From Paenibacillus albicereus (lineage in GTDB: Bacteria; Bacillota; Bacilli; Paenibacillales; Paenibacillaceae), in contig NZ_CP051428.1 in assembly GCF_012676905.1 (NCBI RefSeq), positions 3,558,001 through 3,622,000 of the forward strand: DNA of 64,000 nucleotides, in the 5' to 3' direction. Below are positions 14,603 to 22,465 of the stretch, piece by piece. The translations under genes and the position numbers were made by a program. The notes under the pieces are model-generated. The model saw only the letters and a program-made list of their open reading frames with translations. It did not search any database and was not told where the DNA came from. How positions within the stretch are numbered: the stretch's first letter is position 1; every line of letters starts with the position of its first letter.

Positions 14603-14801
14603 TTTCCTTCTCTCCTTCCTCCGGCTGCTCCAGCAAGATGCTGAGGTTTGCCGCGATCAGTTTTTTCTCCAGCGCCGAGCATTTCCGCTGGTTCACATAA
14701 GCGACCATCGTCCGAACCATGTTGGCCAGATCCAGCAACCGCAGCGCCGGCAAAGCGCCGTCGCCTTCCCATGCTGCTGCGATTTCGTCCATCGAGTCCA
14801 A
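14595..14801 (-). CDS. Small phage early protein, 68 residues, unknown
   Basis: Helical 68-residue product (LLDLANMVRTMVAYVNQRK in the middle) with an acidic tail. ATG 14801 directly follows the stop of the Cro-like gene (14802), so they are co-transcribed; GGGAGG lies upstream. Its reading frame overlaps the next gene by 8 nt. No function assigned. Confidence 0.6.
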   Translation of the reverse strand: MDSMDEIAAAWEGDGALPALRLLDLANMVRTMVAYVNQRKCSALEKKLIAANLSILLEQPEEGEKENA

Positions 14802-15053
14802 TTAGATCACCTCCCTTCCGGTTGAGGTTTGCTCAACTTTTTTCTTAAAAAAAAGCTGGTCTGTGAGATCATGAATTTTCATCTCAAACTTTTCTGCAAT
14901 AGCTGGAATATGCTTTGCTTTCAGCTCGTTTTCACCGGTCTCGATTCGCTGATATCCACCAGCAGTACGAAGCCCCAAAGCCTGCGCCATCTCTTGAAGA
15001 TGGAGCCGTTTTTCAATTCGGAGCTGGCGAAGGTTGCTGTAGTTTACGTCCAT
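14802..15053 (-). CDS. Cro-like XRE regulator, first early gene
   Basis: 83 residues from ATG 15053 (AGGGCGG eight nt upstream); a GTG at 15062 could add three residues. The XRE helix-turn-helix is clear (LRIEKRLHLQEMAQALGLRT). It is the first gene after the early promoter, the Cro position, and the transcript passes through operator O1. Near its 3' end the gene contains a further operator-like palindrome (14821-14837). It probably binds the same 17-bp operators as the CI repressor. Confidence 0.82.
   Translation of the reverse strand: MDVNYSNLRQLRIEKRLHLQEMAQALGLRTAGGYQRIETGENELKAKHIPAIAEKFEMKIHDLTDQLFFKKKVEQTSTGREVI
14821..14837. promoter_or_regulatory. Operator-like palindrome O0 inside the Cro-like gene
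   Basis: GTTGAGGTTTGCTCAAC, six-bp arms around five nt, identical to O1 except for one base. On the rightward strand it is directly followed by six T, so it could also act as a weak rightward terminator. Confidence 0.55.
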
Positions 15054-15072
15054 GTTTTTCACCGCCCTACTT

Positions 15073-15089
15073 GTTGATGTTTGCTCAAC
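15073..15089. promoter_or_regulatory. Operator O1
   Basis: GTTGATGTTTGCTCAAC covers the first transcribed bases of the early operon, about +4 to +20 from the predicted start. It matches O0 at 16 of 17 positions. Confidence 0.7.
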
Positions 15090-15099
15090 TCATGAATTA

Positions 15100-15128
15100 A
15101 TAATATTTGAGTTTACATCAACTGTCAA
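15100..15128 (-). promoter_or_regulatory. Early leftward promoter with operator O2 as its spacer
   Basis: On the leftward strand TTGACA (15128-15123) and TATTAT (15105-15100) are separated by exactly 17 nt (15106-15122). Those 17 nt are operator O2 (GTTGATGTAAACTCAAA read leftward), a close relative of O1. A repressor bound there would block RNA polymerase. The predicted start is near 15093. Confidence 0.85.
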
Positions 15129-15136
15129 CATAATAT
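15107..15136 (+). promoter_or_regulatory. Candidate rightward promoter for the CI/ImmA genes
   Basis: TTGAGT (15107-15112) and TAATAT (15131-15136) are 18 nt apart on the rightward strand, overlapping the early promoter. A degenerate third operator (15136-15152) and the palindrome ATCAATTATTGAT (15168-15180) lie downstream. Overlap would make the two promoters mutually exclusive. Confidence 0.45.
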
Positions 15137-15221
15137 TTGCTCTTTACTCAACTTAATTCTCTTTTTCATCAATTATTGATATGGTTGTTTTGAGGTATCA
15201 TCAAATATTGGAGGTGGTAGG

Positions 15222-15599
15222 GTGAAGCCTCCGGCAAAACCCTATTCGGAGAGAATTAAGAAGCTTCGAAAGTCATTCAATATGACTCAGCGACAACTTG
15301 CAGACCGACTTGGGGTCGATAACACCACAATTTCTAAATGGGAAGCTGGCATTTATGAGCCCAATTCAGACCTGCTAAACCAGCTTGCTGAGATTTTTGA
15401 AACGACGGTGGATAACATTTTAGGACGAGCTGCAGCAGGTCCTGCACCTGGCGACCATGAAAGGGAATTCAACTTCTTTGAAACTAATGACGTCCAGTTC
15501 ATCGCTCGCTCTCAAAAAAACCTCTCTCCCGAGGCCTTCCGCAAAATGCAGGAGCTTGCCAAGAAAGCTCGGGAAATCTTCGACGAGGATGAAGATTGA
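15222..15599 (+). CDS. CI-type XRE repressor of lysogeny
   Basis: 125 residues from GTG 15222 with GGAGG seven nt upstream. Residues about 10-65 form an XRE helix-turn-helix (MTQRQLADRLGVDNTTISKW). The remaining 60 residues are acidic and helical. It lacks the self-cleaving LexA-type domain of lambda CI. The overlapping ImmA-type protease gene suggests induction by proteolysis as in ICEBs1 and phi105. It should bind the 17-bp operators. Confidence 0.9.
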   Translation: MKPPAKPYSERIKKLRKSFNMTQRQLADRLGVDNTTISKWEAGIYEPNSDLLNQLAEIFETTVDNILGRAAAGPAPGDHEREFNFFETNDVQFIARSQKNLSPEAFRKMQELAKKAREIFDEDED

Positions 15600-16341
15600 C
15601 CCGCTAGGCTCCGCAGGTCGACCTGATTTCAAGCGAGCGAACATCATGGCCGAGCAGATTCTGCGCGAGCTGAACGATCCGGAACCGGCGATCGACCCGT
15701 TCTTTATTGCAGCCCGATTCGGATGGAAAGTCATGTACGAGTCGCTGTACGGGCCAGACGCCTACACTGCGAAAGATGTGAGGCGAGGTAATAGCCGCCA
15801 CATCATCTTCATTGCCGACGACGCAGCGCGGGGCCACTCCCCCCTGAAGCAGCGAAGGCGCCAACGCTACACACTCGCCCATGAAATCGGGCATATTCTG
15901 CTGCATTCGGAATTTGACTGGGCAAGCAGCAGCGACATCCCAGAGTTCGGCCAAAAACTTGAGGTCGAGGCCCACTGGTTTGCAAGTCGGCTCTTGATGC
16001 CAAATTACGGTTTCAAGAGCGTCATGGACCTGACCGTGAAGGCCGTCATGGAGAAGTTTGACGTGAATATCTCGGCTGCCAGGAAGCGATTGGAGAAACT
16101 TGATGAACGGATTCGAGACAGCCTGACGGAACAAGTTATCCCATTCTTCGTCTGGCAAAAGCCCGAAATCCTGGAGGACGAGCCGATCGATCCTGGCATC
16201 TGGATGATGGAAGTCGCGGCAGCCGCTGAAATGGACGTTGAATGGCGCGTCTGCGAAAGCTGCCAAGAGCTCATGCTGCGGGACTTCTATGGTTACGTCT
16301 GCTTCAAGTGCGGGAAGTTTGGAGATCAGCAGGATACATAG
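15589..16341 (+). CDS. ImmA/IrrE-type metalloprotease with C-terminal zinc ribbon
   Basis: 250 residues from ATG 15589, overlapping the repressor stop by 11 nt; the longer frame upstream is inside cI. The zinc protease motif is HEIGH at residues 98-102 in LAHEIGHILLH, with a downstream helix containing EAHWFASRLLMP. The C terminus has two Cys pairs (about 222/225 and 238/241), a likely zinc ribbon that is unusual for ImmA proteins. It probably cleaves the neighbouring repressor to trigger induction. Confidence 0.9.
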   Translation: MKIDPLGSAGRPDFKRANIMAEQILRELNDPEPAIDPFFIAARFGWKVMYESLYGPDAYTAKDVRRGNSRHIIFIADDAARGHSPLKQRRRQRYTLAHEIGHILLHSEFDWASSSDIPEFGQKLEVEAHWFASRLLMPNYGFKSVMDLTVKAVMEKFDVNISAARKRLEKLDERIRDSLTEQVIPFFVWQKPEILEDEPIDPGIWMMEVAAAAEMDVEWRVCESCQELMLRDFYGYVCFKCGKFGDQQDT

Positions 16342-16379
16342 CAACTCCCCCAGCCGATGGGGAATTGGAGGAGCATTAA

Positions 16380-16895
16380 ATGATTACTTTCAAGCGAGGA
16401 GAACACGAAGTTCTTGTCACTTCAGACGAGGTTATTGAGATTCTAAATCGGGTAGAGGAAAACCCATATAATTCAGCGTTATATGAAGTTACAGGGAATA
16501 GTCCTGATTCCGAAGCCAAGATAAAAAAATATTTAGAAGCGTGGATAAATAGAGACGAATCCGGGTTTTATAATAAATTTGTCTACCGAGATATTCAAGG
16601 GGAACGAGCTAAGCTTGTTGCAAGTGCATACTTAAAACGGTTCTCCGAATTATTTGATACTATTTCACTCGGGAATCAAACCAAATTAAGAATTACTGAA
16701 TCTAATGATGATTATTATATTGTTTCAATTAATGATAAAAAAAGCTTTATCAATAATAATATCCCAAACAAGTTGATCAGTATTAAAAAGACTTCTATTT
16801 TTCACATTCAAGGAACAGTTTCTGATTTTTTAATTGAAACAATACATGCCAAAATTTCTTTCTCTAAAGATTCCATTTACATCAGCGTTTTATGA
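16380..16895 (+). CDS. AT-rich prophage protein of unknown function
   Basis: 171 residues with GGAGGA eight nt before ATG 16380. The sequence is AT-rich, Asn/Ile/Lys-rich and unlike neighbours. The N-terminal half is helical and the C-terminal half beta-rich (SIFHIQGTVSDFLIETI). It is in the lysogeny operon, so it should be made in the lysogen. It overlaps the next gene in ATGA. I do not recognise it; phage exclusion or host benefit is possible. Confidence 0.75.
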   Translation: MITFKRGEHEVLVTSDEVIEILNRVEENPYNSALYEVTGNSPDSEAKIKKYLEAWINRDESGFYNKFVYRDIQGERAKLVASAYLKRFSELFDTISLGNQTKLRITESNDDYYIVSINDKKSFINNNIPNKLISIKKTSIFHIQGTVSDFLIETIHAKISFSKDSIYISVL

Positions 16896-17071
16896 AAAAT
16901 AATAAATTATTGAACTACGCTTACCTCAACAGTATCCCCATCAGCATCTGGCAAGACGGAGAGCCACAAGCCTTCGGCCTAATTGAGCTGCACATCAAGG
17001 ACGCGGTGCGGGTGAACGGCATGTACTACGTCAAGAGCCAGCATGAATTCCGTCTCGAAGAAGCCCGCTGA
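16892..17071 (+). CDS. Small prophage protein before the integrase, 59 residues
   Basis: ATG 16892 overlaps the preceding stop (ATGA). The 59-residue product is a small beta-rich protein (SIPISIWQDGEPQAFGLIE then VNGMYYVKSQHEFRLE). Its stop at 17069-17071 lies within the loop of the following terminator. Similar short proteins occur beside integrases in other Firmicute phages, but I cannot name a family. Confidence 0.6.
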   Translation: MKNNKLLNYAYLNSIPISIWQDGEPQAFGLIELHIKDAVRVNGMYYVKSQHEFRLEEAR

Positions 17072-17081
17072 GGGCTTTTTC
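17061..17081 (+). terminator. Terminator of the lysogeny operon
   Basis: AAGCCC (17061-17066), loop GCTGA, GGGCTT (17072-17077), followed by TTTCTTT. The stop codon of the 59-residue gene is in the loop. The integrase that follows must have its own promoter or depend on read-through. Confidence 0.65.
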
Positions 17082-17126
17082 TTTCCACGATTTTCCGAAC
17101 GTACATTCTGGAGTAGGAGGAGAGGC

Positions 17127-18347
17127 ATGGCATCATTCACGAAGATCCCGGCCAACAACAAGCAGGGCTACAAGTGGGTTTGCATCAAGGACGGCCCGCC
17201 TGATCCAGCCACCGGGGCGCGGAACCAGGTCAAGCGGCGCGGCGATACGAAGAAGGAGGCCGAGGCGCGCTGCGACGAGGCGATTAAGAAGCTGGGCGAG
17301 CATGGGCTCAGCGAGAAGGATCTAAAGCAGTTGCCGTTTGGACGGGTAGCTGCGGAATGGTTGGAGACTTACGTTCGAGGAGGAGCAAAGCCCGGGACCA
17401 TCCAGCGCCGGAAGGACTCCTTGAAGATTATCTTCTCGTTCATGGAGCACGTGAATATCAACCGCATCACGCCGAAGCTGCACCAGTCGATGCTAAACGA
17501 GCTGTTTGATTCTGGCTACTCAAAATCAACGTTGGATAGCGTTCATGTCGCGGCGAACCTAGTCTACAAGCATGCGCTGAAGGAACGATACATCCAAAGC
17601 AACCCGGCTGCCGGCGCGACGATCCCGGTGAAAGTCCGCACCGTGGAGGAGATCGAAAACAATCCGGTTGAAAACAGCTATCTGGAACGCGGCGAGCTGC
17701 ATCAGTTCCTGGCCACAGTAAATGAGCATGGCCTGACGAATGACGCGCCCTTCTTCTACCTCATGGCATTTTCGGGATTACGGATTGGCGAAGCGCTCGC
17801 TTTGAAATGGACAGACGTGGACTTCGAGACAGGCAACATCCGCGTGACCAAGACGCTGTACGCGCCCCGGAACAACATGAGGACGACCGTACTACTTCCG
17901 CCTAAGACAACCGCCTCCATCAGGGAATTCGACCTGGATGAGGACGTGATGAAGCTCCTGAAGACGCACAAGGCACAGCAGAACCAGCGCATCCTTGAGA
18001 AGCGGCTTCTGACTGCTGACTTCCATAACGGAAACTACGTCTTCGCTAACGACAGCGGCTATCCAACGGTTCACCGGCAGATTGAATTCAGGATGAAGCG
18101 CCTCTTGAAAAAATCCGGTCTGAAGAAGCCAGCGACTCCCCACTTCTTCCGCCATACGCATATCAGTATGCTGACCGAGGCAAAGGTCGACCTGAAGACC
18201 ATCATGGATCGGGTCGGCCACGACGATCCGAAGACGACGCTGAAAATCTACACGCACGTCACGGAGAAAATGAAAAAGGATGCCGGTCAGAAGCTCAGCA
18301 GCTCCTACTCCGACATCCTTAAAGGCCTCATTCTGCAAGATTCGTGA
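17127..18347 (+). CDS. int: Tyrosine-recombinase integrase
   Basis: 406 residues from ATG 17127 (GGAGGAG upstream). An N-terminal arm-binding domain (about 1-65) is followed by a core-binding SAM-like domain (about 70-160) and the catalytic domain. Catalytic residues are visible: Arg219 (SGLRIGEAL), Lys260, His339 and Arg342 (HFFRHTH), His365 (VGHDD) and Tyr375 (IYTHV). It integrates and, with an excisionase, excises the prophage. It ends 36 bp from the rodA stop codon, so attR lies just beyond it. Confidence 0.96.
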   Translation: MASFTKIPANNKQGYKWVCIKDGPPDPATGARNQVKRRGDTKKEAEARCDEAIKKLGEHGLSEKDLKQLPFGRVAAEWLETYVRGGAKPGTIQRRKDSLKIIFSFMEHVNINRITPKLHQSMLNELFDSGYSKSTLDSVHVAANLVYKHALKERYIQSNPAAGATIPVKVRTVEEIENNPVENSYLERGELHQFLATVNEHGLTNDAPFFYLMAFSGLRIGEALALKWTDVDFETGNIRVTKTLYAPRNNMRTTVLLPPKTTASIREFDLDEDVMKLLKTHKAQQNQRILEKRLLTADFHNGNYVFANDSGYPTVHRQIEFRMKRLLKKSGLKKPATPHFFRHTHISMLTEAKVDLKTIMDRVGHDDPKTTLKIYTHVTEKMKKDAGQKLSSSYSDILKGLILQDS

Positions 18348-18410
18348 CCTTTTTGTGACCTTTTTCGTTTTCGGTACCCCTCGTCAGTTCTCCAATTGGT
18401 ACCGCTCCTG
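18344..18410. other. Candidate attR region
   Basis: After the integrase stop is a tandem repeat GTGACCTTTTT (18344-18354, 18355-18365), possible arm-type integrase sites. The rodA 3' end follows, with two GGTACC palindromes about 25 bp apart flanking its last codons. The core should overlap the rodA end. It cannot be confirmed without the left junction. Confidence 0.45.
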
Positions 18411-19529
18411 ATGCGCGCGGATGCTGAAAACCAGCCCCACGCATAGCATATTGAGCAATAGCGACGTGCCGCCATAGCTGACGAACGGCAGCGTGATGCC
18501 GGTGATCGGCATGATGCCGATCATCATCCCGACGTTCTGGAACACCTGGAACACGTACATCGAGGCAATGCCGATGATGATGAACGCCCCTCGCAGGTCG
18601 TAGCACTGGAAGGCGATCATAATCATCCGATAGATCAGCAGGAAATACAGCAGCAGCAGCACCGCCGAGCCCTGGAAGCCGAACTCCTCTCCGACGACGA
18701 CGAAAATCGAGTCCGAATACGTATACGGCACGACGCCGCGATTTTTGGAATCGCCCTCGAGGAAGCCGTCGCCGGTCAAGCCGCCGCTGCCGACCGCGAT
18801 GCGGGCGTTGCGGGACTGATACCTGGCGTCCGGGTCGGCATTGTCGGGATCGACGAACGTGTTGATCCGCTCGTACCAGTGGGTGACGTCATGCTTCTCG
18901 GCGTATTGCTTGATCTGGTCGTTGTAGGTCGTGAACAGCGTGACGAACAGCGTCAGCGTGCCGACGACGACGGCGAGGCCGAGCAGCACATGCGAATACT
19001 TGACGTTGCCGATCCAGAGCATGCCGAGCAGGATGACGAGATAGATGATGGCGTTGCCGAGGTCCGGCTGGATGACGACGAGCAGGAAAGGCAGTCCGGC
19101 CACAGCGGCGATCGGCATCAGGTCGCGGACGACCTGCAGCTTCTCCCCTTGCCTGCGCCCCATCATGTAGGCGACGGCGATGATGAGCACGATCTTGCCG
19201 AGCTCCGCCGGTTGGAAGCTCAGCTCGCCGATCGTGAACCAGCCCGAGGCACCATTGATCTTTTTTCCGGCGAACTTGACGGCGACGAGCAGGATGACGC
19301 CGACGCCGTAGATGACGGGCCATGCCTTCAGCACGAGGCGGTAGTCGACCAGCGTAGACATCAGCAGAACACCGAATCCGAGCGCGTAGAACACCAGCGT
19401 CTTCTTGTACGCGGTGGCATAGTATGGGTCGGCCATTCCGACGCTGTACAAGAGGATCGCACTGATCGCCATGAAGCAGACGAGCAGCGTGAGGATGCCG
19501 ACATCCATTTTCTTGAGCTTGTTGATCAC
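18384..19529 (-). CDS. rodA: RodA-type peptidoglycan glycosyltransferase (SEDS)
   Basis: 381 residues with about ten membrane segments and SEDS hallmarks: NGASGWFTIGELSFQPAELGK (cut), GDSKNRGVVPYTYSDSIF, and the C-terminal FVSYGGTSLLLNM. RodA polymerises lipid II for cell elongation with a class B PBP and MreBCD. It follows minD by 6 nt, joining the elongasome and Min genes in one operon. Its 3' end is intact but next to the prophage. FtsW or SpoVE are alternatives by sequence, but the mre/min context favours RodA. Confidence 0.9.
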   Translation of the reverse strand: MINKLKKMDVGILTLLVCFMAISAILLYSVGMADPYYATAYKKTLVFYALGFGVLLMSTLVDYRLVLKAWPVIYGVGVILLVAVKFAGKKINGASGWFTIGELSFQPAELGKIVLIIAVAYMMGRRQGEKLQVVRDLMPIAAVAGLPFLLVVIQPDLGNAIIYLVILLGMLWIGNVKYSHVLLGLAVVVGTLTLFVTLFTTYNDQIKQYAEKHDVTHWYERINTFVDPDNADPDARYQSRNARIAVGSGGLTGDGFLEGDSKNRGVVPYTYSDSIFVVVGEEFGFQGSAVLLLLYFLLIYRMIMIAFQCYDLRGAFIIIGIASMYVFQVFQNVGMMIGIMPITGITLPFVSYGGTSLLLNMLCVGLVFSIRAHQERYQLEN

Positions 19530-19535
19530 TTCATA

Positions 19536-20327
19536 TCATCCAATCCCTAAAAACTTGCGCAGCTTGCGGAAGCGCCCGGGCTTGTCGTCGAGCGGCATGA
19601 GCGGCACCATGTCGCCGAGGATGCGGCGGGCGATGTTGCGGTAGGCGATCGCCGCCTTGCTCGTCGGGTCCATGACCGTCGGCTCTCCGGAGTTGGCGGC
19701 CTTGATGACCCGCTCGTCGTCCGGAACGACGCCGAGCAGGTCGATCGCCAGCACCTGGCAGATGTCGTCGATGTCGAGCATGTCGCCGCTCTTTACCATC
19801 GCGTGCTTGATGCGGTTGATGACCAGCTTGGCCGGCACCTGCGACTGCTCCAGCAAGCCGATGACGCGGTCGGCGTCGCGCACGGCGGCATTTTCGGGCG
19901 TCGTCACGACAATCGCGCGATCGGCTCCGGCGATCGCGTTGCGGAAGCCCTGCTCGATGCCGGCCGGGCAGTCGATGATGACGTAGTCATGCTCTTTCTT
20001 GAGCTCCAGCACGATGTCCCGCACCTGCTCCGGCGTGACGGCGGACTTGTCCTTCGTCTGGGCGGCGGGCAGCATGCTGAGGTCGTCGAAGCGCTTGTCC
20101 TTCACGAGCGCCTGCTGCAGCCGCACCCGTCCCTCGGCGACGTCGACCAGGTCATAGATGATGCGGTTCTCGAGTCCCATGACGACGTCGAGATTGCGCA
20201 GTCCGATGTCGGTGTCGACCATCGCGACCTTCTTGCCCTGCAGAGCCAGGGCGGTGCCCAGATTGGCGGAGGTCGTCGTCTTGCCGACGCCGCCCTTGCC
20301 TGATGTGATGACGATTGCTTCTCCCAT
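19536..20327 (-). CDS. minD: Septum-site determining protein MinD
   Basis: 263 residues. The deviant Walker A GKGGVGKTTTSANLG is at residues about 10-24, with a Walker B-like VIIDCPAGIEQGF. A C-terminal basic amphipathic helix (GRFRKLRKFLGIG) is the membrane-targeting sequence. MinD is a ParA-type ATPase that brings MinC to the membrane and blocks polar division. It starts 3 nt after minC. Confidence 0.96.
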   Translation of the reverse strand: MGEAIVITSGKGGVGKTTTSANLGTALALQGKKVAMVDTDIGLRNLDVVMGLENRIIYDLVDVAEGRVRLQQALVKDKRFDDLSMLPAAQTKDKSAVTPEQVRDIVLELKKEHDYVIIDCPAGIEQGFRNAIAGADRAIVVTTPENAAVRDADRVIGLLEQSQVPAKLVINRIKHAMVKSGDMLDIDDICQVLAIDLLGVVPDDERVIKAANSGEPTVMDPTSKAAIAYRNIARRILGDMVPLMPLDDKPGRFRKLRKFLGIG

Positions 20328-20330
20328 GCT

Positions 20331-20993
20331 CTACACCCCTTTGAACAGCATCGGCTCCTTGCGCATGCGCACGAGCTGGTTCATCTTGTCGATCTGCATC
20401 CGCCCGTCCTCCAGATAGGCGTATTCCATCGAGGCGTCGGCGCTCATCCACTCTTCGGGCGGCCGGCTGATGACGTCGGCGATCCGCAGCTGCGTCGGGC
20501 GCAGCTGGGAAGCGGCGATGATGACGTCCGTCCGGCCGTCCGACCCGGCGTGGGCCATGCCGCGCAAGGCGCCGAGCACGTAGATGTCGCCGGTGCATCG
20601 CAGCGCGCCGCCGGGATTGAGATCGCCGAGCAGCAGCAGGCTGCCGTCATGCTCGACCGTCTGGCCCGAGCGGATCGTGCCGGTCATCATCTTGAACGCC
20701 TCCGAGGCGCCCTCCGGGTCAGGCCGGGGCGCCTCCGATTCGATCGTCTGCACGAGCAGGTTGCCCCGCTGGCGGATGACGCTGCGGATCTGCTCCTTGT
20801 CTTCCTCGGAAGCCGGCCGGGAGCCGAGCTTCACATGTACATGAACCAGCGGCCCCGACAGAAGCTGCTGGTGGGACTTTTCAAGCTTGAACTGGAGCTC
20901 GTCCATAAGCTCCGCGAATTCGCAAGCATCGTCAAAGAGGAAGATGAGACCGTCCTTGACTCCTTTAATCGTAATATGCTGTTTGTCGGTCAC
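20331..20993 (-). CDS. minC: Septum-site determining protein MinC
   Basis: 220 residues with an N-terminal domain (ITIKGVKDGLIFLFDDACEF) and a C-terminal beta-helix domain (about 110-205) with TGTIRSGQTVEHDGSLLLLG and NPGGALRCTGDIYVLG. MinC inhibits FtsZ polymerisation away from midcell, recruited by MinD. It lies between mreD and minD as in B. subtilis. Confidence 0.95.
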   Translation of the reverse strand: MTDKQHITIKGVKDGLIFLFDDACEFAELMDELQFKLEKSHQQLLSGPLVHVHVKLGSRPASEEDKEQIRSVIRQRGNLLVQTIESEAPRPDPEGASEAFKMMTGTIRSGQTVEHDGSLLLLGDLNPGGALRCTGDIYVLGALRGMAHAGSDGRTDVIIAASQLRPTQLRIADVISRPPEEWMSADASMEYAYLEDGRMQIDKMNQLVRMRKEPMLFKGV

Positions 20994-21048
20994 GTCGGTC
21001 CCTCCTTGACGGTATCATTCGTCCCGAAACCGGCCGATTCCTGCCGGG

Positions 21049-21573
21049 CTAGTCTGCGGAAGCGGCCGGCTTGGCGCGCGACTTGCCCTCGAACGCCCGA
21101 CGGATCGGGATGTAGACGGCAAGCGCGAACGCCAGCTGCAGGAACAGGCTCGGGAAAATATGATGCTGCAGCGCCAAGGCCAGCGGCTCGGACGTGAAGC
21201 GGAACACGTCGTAGACGTAGTAGACCGCGATATCGTACAGCAGCGAGCCGATCGCGACGATCGCCAGCGCCGACAGCATCGTGAGCCGTCGTCCGCCGAG
21301 CAGGAGGCCGATCAGGTAGGCGATCAGCCCCATCGCATACGCATGCAATCCGAGCAGATGGCCGCGGAACACGATGTCCTGCAGCAGGCCGAAGCCCGCG
21401 CCGAGCAGCAGCGCCGCGTGGCGGCTGCGATAAAGCGCCGCGTAGAGGACGAGCACGAACGTGAAATGCGGCAGCAGCCGGTCCGAAAAAGCCGCCGGCA
21501 CGAGCCAAGGGAACAGGCTCGTCTGCACGAGGAAAGCGAGCAGCGTCAGCAGCACGATGCTCTGCATCTTCAT
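21049..21573 (-). CDS. mreD: Rod shape-determining protein MreD
   Basis: 174 residues with about five membrane segments and short loops, starting MKMQSIVLLTLLAFLVQTSLF. MreD is an integral membrane partner of MreC in the elongation complex. The start overlaps the mreC stop by 4 nt. The call is supported by its hydrophobic pattern and its fixed position between mreC and minC. Confidence 0.9.
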   Translation of the reverse strand: MKMQSIVLLTLLAFLVQTSLFPWLVPAAFSDRLLPHFTFVLVLYAALYRSRHAALLLGAGFGLLQDIVFRGHLLGLHAYAMGLIAYLIGLLLGGRRLTMLSALAIVAIGSLLYDIAVYYVYDVFRFTSEPLALALQHHIFPSLFLQLAFALAVYIPIRRAFEGKSRAKPAASAD

Positions 21574-22427
21574 TGGGCCATACCCGATGTCTGCACGACG
21601 AATACTTCGCTCAGATGGTCGAAGTCCGCCGACAGCTTGATGCTCGCGACGCGCGTCAGCCCGATGTCGCTGTCCTGGGTGCTCTCGACCGTGCCGATGA
21701 CCATCCCGCGCGGAAAGACGTTGCCGAGGCCCGAGGTGATGACGGTATCATCCTTCTTGATCGGGTCGTCCGCCGCGATCTTGGTCATGAGGATCCGCTG
21801 CGTCTCGGAGTTGTAGCCGGAAAGGATGCCGAACGACTGATTCTGCTTGCCGAGCACCGTCGCCGAGATGCCGGATTCCTCGGAATTGAGGCTCGTGATC
21901 GGCATGACGGTCGACGTCAGCTCCGACACCTTGCTTACATAGCCGATCATGCCCTTTTCGGAGATGACGGCCATCCGCTCGCGGATGCCCTCGCGGGCGC
22001 CGAGATTGATCGTCATCGTCCGGTTGTAGGCGTCCGGACTGACCGCCACGACCTGGGCGATCAGATAGGTATAATCGTAGATCTTCTTCTGCTCCTCGGT
22101 GAACTTGAGCTTCTCCTGCAGGCGCTCGTTCTCCTGCTGGATCGCATTGTACTCCACCTTGTCGCGCGCGTAGGCCGCTGCCGTCATGCGCAGCCGGTCA
22201 TTCTCTTCGTACACCTTTCGCAGATCGCCGACAGCCTGGAACAAGCCCGCTATGTAGCCAGCGGGCTTGTAGAACCATTGCTGCACGTAGCCGGTCGTAT
22301 CGCGCAGGAACTTCTCCGGCGCCGTCAGCCCCGCCTTGGAGCTGATGGAGAAGCCGATGACCGCGATGAAGAGAATGAAGCTGACCATGAGGACGAAGAG
22401 CCGCCTGTTCCGCAAATGCTTAAACAT
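21570..22427 (-). CDS. mreC: Cell shape-determining protein MreC
   Basis: 285 residues: one N-terminal membrane segment (about 10-28), a coiled coil (about 65-115) and two beta-domains with GAREGIRERMAVISEKGMIG and VITSGLGNVFPRGMVIG. MreC links MreB filaments to the wall synthases outside the membrane. It starts 38 nt after mreB in the same operon. Confidence 0.95.
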   Translation of the reverse strand: MFKHLRNRRLFVLMVSFILFIAVIGFSISSKAGLTAPEKFLRDTTGYVQQWFYKPAGYIAGLFQAVGDLRKVYEENDRLRMTAAAYARDKVEYNAIQQENERLQEKLKFTEEQKKIYDYTYLIAQVVAVSPDAYNRTMTINLGAREGIRERMAVISEKGMIGYVSKVSELTSTVMPITSLNSEESGISATVLGKQNQSFGILSGYNSETQRILMTKIAADDPIKKDDTVITSGLGNVFPRGMVIGTVESTQDSDIGLTRVASIKLSADFDHLSEVFVVQTSGMAQ

Positions 22428-22465
22428 GGGTCCACCCGCCCGTCTTATTCAGCTCCGCTCGCGCG

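Larger units (their letters stand above)
1..18370. mobile_element. Prophage, right-hand part (left end outside the window)
   Basis: Contiguous phage functions run from the left edge to the rodA 3' end: integrase, CI/ImmA switch, Cro-like and other HTH proteins, YqaJ-type nuclease, RecT, replication initiator with internal iterons, DnaB helicase, RuvC-like nuclease and a sigma-like late regulator. Gene order is typical of temperate siphophages of Firmicutes, with lysogeny genes rightward and early genes leftward. Packaging and structural genes should continue past position 1. The right boundary is placed between the integrase stop (18347) and the rodA stop (18384). The exact att core cannot be set without the left end. 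Confidence 0.93.
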
